Assembly (NCBI GenBank): GCA_903884915.1
Contig: CAISGS010000568.1
Coordinates: 1-5,580, forward strand
DNA: 5,580 nucleotides
Direction: 5' to 3'
DNA from: an uncultured Caulobacteraceae bacterium
GTDB taxonomy: Bacteria > Pseudomonadota > Alphaproteobacteria > Caulobacterales > Caulobacteraceae
Shown: in pieces, positions 1 through 4,482 of the stretch
Position numbering within the stretch: position 1 is the first letter of the stretch
Layout of the letters: each line of letters starts with the position of its first letter
Made by a program: the position numbers and the translations under genes
Notes under the pieces: model-generated
Told to the model about the DNA's origin: nothing
The model's input: only the letters and a program-made list of their open reading frames with translations
Database searches by the model: none

Positions 1-1059
1 GCCCTCGCCCCCGTCGATCAGGCCCTCGCTCAGGCCCCTAAACAGGCCCCTAAACACGCCAATGCACAGGGCGATCTGTTGTTGGTCAAACTTCGCCTGC
101 TCAGCCACATCCACGGTGAGCCTGCCGCGCTGGCCTTGGCCAGAACCGAGATTGCCGCCATCGGGCAGGACCCGCGCTTGGCTCTGGAATTTAGCTGGCT
201 CCTCTTAAAAGACGCCCCCGCCGATGCTCTGGCTATCGCGCAGCAGTTGGTCGCCCGCTTCCCCGCCGAGCGCCTGCCCAAAAAGGCCGTCGTTCAAGCT
301 CTGTTGGCGCTCGGCGAAGCCAAGACTGCCGCAGACCTCGCCTTTGAACTGGTCGCAGAGCAGCCGGGCGACCAGCAGGCCATTGCCGACCTGACCAGCG
401 CGTGGCGGCTCAGCGGCGATCCCCGATTGGGCGATCTCTATGACTATCCCGCCGTGGTTCAGGCCCTAATGATCGACTGCCCGGCGGGCTGGACCCACCT
501 GCCTGATTTTCTCGATGATCTGCGCACGTCTCTCAACAGCGTCCATTTGCTCAAGGCTCACCCGATTGAACAGTCGATCCGGGGCGGGTCGCAAACCTCG
601 CACAATCTGGTCACCAGCGAAGACCCTGTCATTGCCGCCTTCTTCCAAGCCATCCAAGGCCCGATCCGAGCCTATCGCGATCACCTTGGCCAGGGCCCAG
701 ATCTGCTAAGGCGGCGCAATGTCGAAGGCCATCGGATCGACGAGGCATGGTCTGTTCGCCTCAGACCGCAGGGCTTTCATGTGGATCATATCCATCCCAA
801 TGGTTGGATATCGTCGGCCTTCTATGCCGATGTGCCGCCGCAGGTGCAGACAACCGACTGGCACGAAGGCTGGCTTCGGCTTGGTGCCCCGCCGACGCCG
901 ACCGCCCCGACCCTAGAGGCGGGCCATTTCGTGCAGCCTAAACCGGGGCTTTTGGCCCTCTTTCCATCCTATATGTGGCATGGGACGGTCCCTTTTGGCG
1001 GAGAGGAAACCAGAATGAGCCTCGCCTTCGACATCTTGCCCGGCGCTCAGCCCCGCTGA
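1..1059 (+). CDS. Helical-repeat (TPR-like) protein with C-terminal putative 2OG-Fe(II) oxygenase domain, 5' partial
   Basis: The frame is open from the first base to the TGA at 1057-1059 (352 codons visible). A TTG at 79 could be read as a start, but the frame continues upstream of it with sensible coding sequence, so the true start is outside the window. Residues about 1-150 (window numbering) are Ala/Leu-rich paired helices of TPR style. The C-terminal part carries the hallmarks of a putative Fe(II)/2-oxoglutarate dioxygenase (PF13759-like): FHVDHIHPNGWISSAFYADVP begins at residue 259, with candidate metal ligands His260/Asp262 or His263/His265. Later come FPSYMWHGT with the distal His327, and ETRMSLAF with Arg338 as the likely 2-oxoglutarate contact. 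Such enzymes hydroxylate proteins, peptides or small molecules using O2, Fe(II) and 2-oxoglutarate; the substrate here is unknown. No export signal can be judged because the N-terminus is missing. It lies 303 bases upstream of the receptor, in the same direction. The family call is fairly sure; the activity is not demonstrated. Confidence 0.85.
   Translation, partial: ALAPVDQALAQAPKQAPKHANAQGDLLLVKLRLLSHIHGEPAALALARTEIAAIGQDPRLALEFSWLLLKDAPADALAIAQQLVARFPAERLPKKAVVQALLALGEAKTAADLAFELVAEQPGDQQAIADLTSAWRLSGDPRLGDLYDYPAVVQALMIDCPAGWTHLPDFLDDLRTSLNSVHLLKAHPIEQSIRGGSQTSHNLVTSEDPVIAAFFQAIQGPIRAYRDHLGQGPDLLRRRNVEGHRIDEAWSVRLRPQGFHVDHIHPNGWISSAFYADVPPQVQTTDWHEGWLRLGAPPTPTAPTLEAGHFVQPKPGLLALFPSYMWHGTVPFGGEETRMSLAFDILPGAQPR
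19..54 (+). repeat. Short tandem 12-bp repeat inside the oxygenase gene
   Basis: Two exact copies of CAGGCCCCTAAA lie at 31-42 and 43-54, preceded by a diverged copy, CAGGCCCTCGCT, at 19-30. In frame they encode QALA-QAPK-QAPK. Because the unit is a multiple of three, gain or loss of a copy would change protein length without a frameshift. It sits in the part of the protein before or within the helical repeats. Confidence 0.7.
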
Positions 1060-1185
1060 GGCTGGTCGTGGATGCGCGGGAGAAGCCTTAACAAAGAGGC
1101 CATGGAGAAAATATCCTCCAAACCGCCCCCTTGGGGATAGTCATGCCCAAAACATGAGCAACACCCTCTCAAACCGTTGCGATAA

Positions 1186-1203
1186 TGCGACAGGCCTGCC
1201 GCA
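1186..1203. promoter_or_regulatory. Imperfect 18-bp palindrome upstream of receptor promoter
   Basis: The sequence TGCGACAGGCCTGCCGCA is an inverted repeat in which 16 of 18 positions pair; only the 1190/1199 pair mismatches. The core CAGGCCTG is a perfect palindrome. Its centre is about 68 bases upstream of the predicted transcription start, a usual location for a dimeric activator. No known regulator consensus is recognised, so this is a candidate site only. Confidence 0.35.
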
Positions 1204-1206
1204 ACA

Positions 1207-1235
1207 GTGACCGTTTTGTGACCTTGGAGTTGACC
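1207..1235 (+). promoter_or_regulatory. Phased direct repeats GTGACC / GTGACC / GTTGACC
   Basis: GTGACC occurs at 1207-1212 and again at 1218-1223, and GTTGACC follows at 1229-1235. The starts are 11 bp apart, about one helical turn, so the repeats face the same side of the DNA. The third copy contains the presumed -35 element. Tandem repeats with this spacing are typical of response-regulator-type binding next to or over a -35 box. The identity of any regulator is unknown, and the third copy may be similar only because it is the -35 hexamer. Confidence 0.35.
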
Positions 1236-1256
1236 CCGCACGCTCGGTGCCAATAG
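1230..1256 (+). promoter_or_regulatory. Probable housekeeping-sigma promoter of the TonB-dependent receptor
   Basis: TTGACCC (1230-1236) matches the -35 element, and GCCAATAG (1249-1256) partly matches the Caulobacter-type -10 pattern GCtANAWC, with a 12-base gap that falls in the usual 10-14 range. Read in E. coli style, TTGACC is followed after 16 bases by AATAGT, which matches TATAAT at 4 of 6 positions. Transcription would start near 1261-1264, giving a 5' leader of about 100 bases. It is the best promoter I can find in the gap, and it faces the receptor. Confidence 0.5.
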
Positions 1257-1260
1257 TTGT

Positions 1261-1276
1261 CCTATCGTACGATAGG
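1261..1276. promoter_or_regulatory. Perfect 16-bp palindrome at the predicted transcription start, candidate operator
   Basis: CCTATCGTACGATAGG equals its own reverse complement over all 16 bases. It lies directly after the probable -10 element, so a dimeric repressor bound here would block initiation. An even palindrome with a CGTACG centre is the sort of site used by dimeric helix-turn-helix repressors such as TetR-type proteins, but no regulator gene is present in the window. As RNA, the same bases would form a 6-bp stem with a GUAC loop at the very 5' end of the message, which could instead protect the transcript. Confidence 0.5.
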
Positions 1277-1296
1277 CAAAAGCCCTTCGTAGTGGT

Positions 1297-1320
1297 GGCG
1301 CGTACCCGTCGGGTTGCGCC
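1297..1320 (+). promoter_or_regulatory. Hairpin in the receptor mRNA leader
   Basis: GGCGC at 1297-1301 pairs with GCGCC at 1316-1320, extended by a G-U pair and, after a bulged U at 1303, by ACCC (1304-1307) with GGGU (1311-1314) around a three-base loop. There is no U-run after it, so it is not an intrinsic terminator. It ends about 25 bases before the ribosome binding site and could affect mRNA stability. A role is not shown, and GC-rich DNA forms such stems by chance. Confidence 0.3.
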
Positions 1321-1345
1321 GTCTCAGGACTGTATCAATCACCTT

Positions 1346-1352
1346 GGAGGGG
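1346..1352 (+). promoter_or_regulatory. Strong Shine-Dalgarno of the receptor gene
   Basis: GGAGGGG, part of a GGAGGGGG run to 1353, lies 9-12 bases upstream of the ATG at 1363. It fixes that ATG as the start and agrees with the signal peptide that begins there. Confidence 0.75.
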
Positions 1353-1362
1353 GATTTAGATA

Positions 1363-4300
1363 ATGAAAATTGGCTCAACCCGCGGACGCGTTATGGCGTC
1401 AACAATGTTGTGCGGTGCGCTCGCGATCTTCGCTGCGCCTGCCTACGCTCAAGATGCTGCTAATTCGGATACCGAAGTCACCGAAATCGTCGTCACCGGT
1501 TCGCGCTTGCAGCGCAAGGACTTCGTGGCCACCAGCCCCGTTGCCACCGTTGGCAGCGAGCAACTGAAGCTGACCGGCACCATCGCGGTTGAGCAACTGC
1601 TGAACGAACTGCCACAGATCGTTCCTGGCAACACTGTCACCTCCAACAATTCGGGCGGCGAAGACTTCGCCACCATCGACCTTCGCGGCTTGGGCGCTCA
1701 GCGCACGCTCGTCGTGGTCAATGGCGAACGCGTCCCCGGTTCTTCGACCACCGGCGTGGTTGACTTGAACACCATCCCAGCCGGTCTGATCGACCGTATC
1801 GAAGTCCTCACCGGTGGTGCCTCGGCCGTTTACGGTTCGGACGCCATGGCCGGTGTTGTCAACTTCGTGCTGAAGGACAATTACGAAGGCGCTGAAATCT
1901 CCGCCCAGACCGGCGGCAGCATGGACGGCCGTCTGGCCAAGGACTTCAACCTCGAAGGCCTGCTCGGCGGTAACTTTGCCAATGGCAAGGGCAACATGAC
2001 CATGTACGCGTCTTACTATAAGCGCGACCCGGTCCTGCAGAGCGAGTTCGATTGGTCGCGGGTTTCGGCCGGTGCCTTCTATGACTCCAGCTATAATGGC
2101 TATGTCATCGACAGCGCTGCAGAGTGGAACGCTCAGAACGCCAAGACCCCCCTCTACACCTTCGCTTCGGGCGGTTCGGGCACCCCACCTTGGGGCTGGA
2201 TCACCAACAACGCCGCGAACCCCTTCCGTTTGCTGGCCAGCAATCCAGCAACCTCGGCTCAGTTCGCCGTTGCTGACACCGACTGTAACGCCGCCACGCC
2301 AGGCGTTGCCGTTAACACTGGTAGCCTGTCGTTTAACGATGCAGGCAAGCTGACCCCACGCTTCACGTCAAAGGCCTGTTCGGTTCCTGACCGCGCTGCC
2401 GGTTCGTCGCGTTATAACTTTGCACCGACCAACAACATCATCATCCCTGCCGAACGTTATGCGATCAGCAGCTTTGGTTCCTATCAGATCAATCCAAAGC
2501 TGAAGCTGAAGACGCAAATGTCTTACATCGACAGCCGTTCGGGCGTTCAACTGGCCGCAACGCCAGCCACGGGCCTGACTGTTGTTCTGACCTCGGCCAT
2601 GCAGTCCTACATCAATTCGGCTCACCCCGATTTGGCCGCTGCTCTGGCTTCGCGTCCGAACCCAACGGCAAACTTCCAGATGGACTGGCGCTCCTTGCAG
2701 CTCGGCCCACGGATTGGTGAATATGAGAACCAATCCTTGACCCTGCTGGCCACCTTGGACGGCGAGATCAATGACAACTGGAACTGGAGCGCGACCAGCA
2801 CCTATGGCCGCACCCACTTTGCTCAGACCCTGCGCAACAACCTGAACAAGACCGCGATCGGCCAAGGCCTTTCCGGCTGTCAGGCACCGGTGGCTGGCTC
2901 CACGACGTCGCTCGGCGTTCCTGGACCTGCAAACACGGCAGCGGCCCTTCCTGGCTGCGTGATCACCGACATCTTTGGTCAAAACAAGCTGTCTGCCGAA
3001 GCGGTGAAGTTCCTGCGCACCGATACGCACCAGCTCAACACCTATGAAGAGCGTCGTTTGTCCGCCTTCGTGCGTGGTGATGCGTTCCAACTGCCTGCTG
3101 GCCCGGTTTCGACCGTGCTCGGTTACGAATATCGCGAATCCCGCGCAGCCTTGGACGTGGACGCAGCCCAGAGCTCGGCCAACATCTACGGCTTCAACGC
3201 CATCCAGAACCAAAAGGGTTCGGTGGTCGTGCAGGAAATCTACGGCGAAGTCGGCATTCCCTTGGTTAAGGACCTTCCCTTCGCCAAATATGTCGGCATC
3301 GAAGGCGGCTATCGCTATTCGGACTATGACACAATCGGCACGACCGAAACCTATAAGGTCGGTGGCGAGTGGGCCGTGGTTGATTGGCTGAAGTTCCGTT
3401 CCGTCTATAACAAGGCCGTTCGCGCCCCAAGCGTGTTCGAACTGTTCCAGAACGGTGACCAAGGCTTCCCGTCCTATACCGACCCTTGCCGCGACTCAGC
3501 CAACCGTTCGGCCGCTGTTCTGGCCATCTGTAACGCGCAAGCGCCAGGTGTCAGCTTCGCCGGCTTTGCGGCCAACAACAGCCAGGTTCAGGCCCTTGCC
3601 TTTGGTAACCCGAACCTGAAGCCAGAAACCGGCAAGACCTTCACCGCAGGTGTTGTGTTCCAACCGACCTTCCTGGCCGTTGGCGATCTGAAGATGTCCG
3701 TCGACTATTTTGACATCAAGATCGAAGACGCTGTTGGCTCCATCGGCGCCGGTACCGTCCTCAGCCGTTGCTATGTCAGCCTGCAGGCTAACGAATGCGC
3801 CAAGATCACGCGTAACTCCGTTACCGGTCAGATCGACAGCATCAACACCTCGATCGCCAACCTGTCGGAAATCAGCACCAAGGGTGTGGATATCCAGACC
3901 GACTATCGCTTTGACCTCAGCGAAGTGATCAAGGGCACCCCTGGACGTATCGCTTTCAACGCCCTGATCTCGATCCTTGACAGCTACGCCACCAACGGCG
4001 TTGAGCGTAAAGGTTACACCGACGCAGGCATCAGTGGTTCGACCCCTGAGTACAAGTCGGTCATGACCGGATCCTATCAGCTGGGTGACTGGATGGTTCA
4101 GGCCCGTTGGACCTACACGCCAGAAATGACCGATGAAAATGCCGACTATGGTCTGGTTCTGCCAAAGACCGAAGCCGCCAGCTACATCGATCTGTCTGGT
4201 CGCTGGAACGTCAATGACAACCTGCAACTGAACGCCAACATCGGTAACCTGCTGGACAAGGATCCGCCGCAGTTCATCGCTGGCACGTTCAGCCAGGGCA

Positions 4301-4368
4301 ATACGGACCCACAGGTCTATCGCGTCCTTGGCCGTACGTTCAACGTCGCGGCACGTCTGCGCTTCTAA
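1363..4368 (+). CDS. TonB-dependent outer-membrane receptor, complete (1001 aa)
   Basis: This is an outer-membrane beta-barrel transporter that takes up a ligand using energy passed through TonB-ExbB-ExbD. Residues 1-29 form a signal peptide with a basic N-terminus (K2, R7, R9), a hydrophobic core and a likely cut after AYA29. A TonB box (EIVVTGSR, 41-48) follows. The plug domain spans roughly 55-170, with IDLRGLGAQRTLVVVNGERV, IDRIEVLTGG and GGASAVYGSDAMAGVVNF (151-168). The rest is a 22-strand-type barrel with the conserved YNKAVRAPSVFELFQ segment, and it ends in RLRF with the C-terminal Phe needed for barrel assembly. The length is typical of the large receptors of Caulobacter and sphingomonads. 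The mature part has eight cysteines in four local pairs (308/339, 506/532, 709/723, 803/812), probably loop disulfides. No feature identifies the ligand: it could be a peptide, glycan or metal chelate. It has its own promoter upstream and a strong terminator downstream. CGT, GGT, GTT and CCA codons seem more frequent than in the flanking genes, consistent with high expression. Confidence 0.96.
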   Translation: MKIGSTRGRVMASTMLCGALAIFAAPAYAQDAANSDTEVTEIVVTGSRLQRKDFVATSPVATVGSEQLKLTGTIAVEQLLNELPQIVPGNTVTSNNSGGEDFATIDLRGLGAQRTLVVVNGERVPGSSTTGVVDLNTIPAGLIDRIEVLTGGASAVYGSDAMAGVVNFVLKDNYEGAEISAQTGGSMDGRLAKDFNLEGLLGGNFANGKGNMTMYASYYKRDPVLQSEFDWSRVSAGAFYDSSYNGYVIDSAAEWNAQNAKTPLYTFASGGSGTPPWGWITNNAANPFRLLASNPATSAQFAVADTDCNAATPGVAVNTGSLSFNDAGKLTPRFTSKACSVPDRAAGSSRYNFAPTNNIIIPAERYAISSFGSYQINPKLKLKTQMSYIDSRSGVQLAATPATGLTVVLTSAMQSYINSAHPDLAAALASRPNPTANFQMDWRSLQLGPRIGEYENQSLTLLATLDGEINDNWNWSATSTYGRTHFAQTLRNNLNKTAIGQGLSGCQAPVAGSTTSLGVPGPANTAAALPGCVITDIFGQNKLSAEAVKFLRTDTHQLNTYEERRLSAFVRGDAFQLPAGPVSTVLGYEYRESRAALDVDAAQSSANIYGFNAIQNQKGSVVVQEIYGEVGIPLVKDLPFAKYVGIEGGYRYSDYDTIGTTETYKVGGEWAVVDWLKFRSVYNKAVRAPSVFELFQNGDQGFPSYTDPCRDSANRSAAVLAICNAQAPGVSFAGFAANNSQVQALAFGNPNLKPETGKTFTAGVVFQPTFLAVGDLKMSVDYFDIKIEDAVGSIGAGTVLSRCYVSLQANECAKITRNSVTGQIDSINTSIANLSEISTKGVDIQTDYRFDLSEVIKGTPGRIAFNALISILDSYATNGVERKGYTDAGISGSTPEYKSVMTGSYQLGDWMVQARWTYTPEMTDENADYGLVLPKTEAASYIDLSGRWNVNDNLQLNANIGNLLDKDPPQFIAGTFSQGNTDPQVYRVLGRTFNVAARLRF

Positions 4369-4393
4369 TCAAAAGCCAGTCGACTAAAAGATT

Positions 4394-4428
4394 GGGGCGG
4401 CAGAGACATCCTCTGCCGCCCCTTTTTT
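4394..4428 (+). terminator. Intrinsic terminator after the receptor gene
   Basis: A perfect 12-bp stem (GGGGCGGCAGAG at 4394-4405 with CTCTGCCGCCCC at 4411-4422) encloses a five-base loop, ACATC, and is followed by six T (4423-4428). It begins 25 bases after the receptor stop codon. It should end most receptor transcripts before the sulfotransferase gene. Confidence 0.93.
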
Positions 4429-4471
4429 ATGGGCGACGAAGAGGGTCCGTCAGGCCATAGTCTGGTCAATC

Positions 4472-4476
4472 AAGGA
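4472..4476 (+). promoter_or_regulatory. Shine-Dalgarno of the sulfotransferase gene
   Basis: AAGGA lies six bases before the ATG at 4483. It supports that start over the in-frame ATG at 4429, which directly abuts the terminator T-run and has no ribosome binding site. Confidence 0.65.
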
Positions 4477-4482
4477 CGACAA

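Noticed and set aside
1104..1139. Possible terminator for the oxygenase gene (GGAG/CTCC and CCCC/GGGG short stems)
   Set aside because: The stems are only four to five pairs, overlap one another and have no U-run after them. I see no convincing terminator between the oxygenase and the receptor promoter.
1102..1140. Tiny plus-strand ORF MEKISSKPPPWG after the oxygenase gene, considered as a leader or substrate peptide
   Set aside because: The purine-rich AGAGG is only two bases before the ATG, too close for a good ribosome binding site, and a 12-codon frame is expected by chance.
1047..1253. 68-codon minus-strand frame across the intergenic region
   Set aside because: It overlaps the oxygenase 3' end and the regulatory repeats, has no recognisable domain, and its composition is not gene-like.
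1154..1256. Two more short ORFs (18 and 23 codons, starting at 1154 and 1185) considered as peptide substrates
   Set aside because: Neither has a ribosome binding site, and the second runs through the promoter elements, so it is unlikely to be translated.
1221..1349. Direct repeat of ACCTTGGAG at 1221-1229 and 1341-1349
   Set aside because: Nine bases, one copy being part of the ribosome binding site; probably chance.
1060..1362. CRISPR array, tRNA or insertion sequence in the intergenic region
   Set aside because: There are no regularly spaced long repeats, no cloverleaf with a TTC-arm, no terminal inverted repeats and no transposase.
2368..3462. Long open frame of 364 codons on the minus strand inside the receptor gene
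   Set aside because: It lies wholly antisense to a well-supported receptor gene, its translation has no recognisable domain, and long antisense frames are common in GC-rich genes with strong codon bias.
3496..4227. Open frame of 243 codons on the minus strand inside the receptor gene
   Set aside because: Same reason: a shadow of the receptor's coding frame with no family resemblance.
4429..4482. In-frame upstream ATG at 4429 as the start of the sulfotransferase
   Set aside because: It directly follows the terminator T-run and has no Shine-Dalgarno, while ATG 4483 has AAGGA at good spacing.
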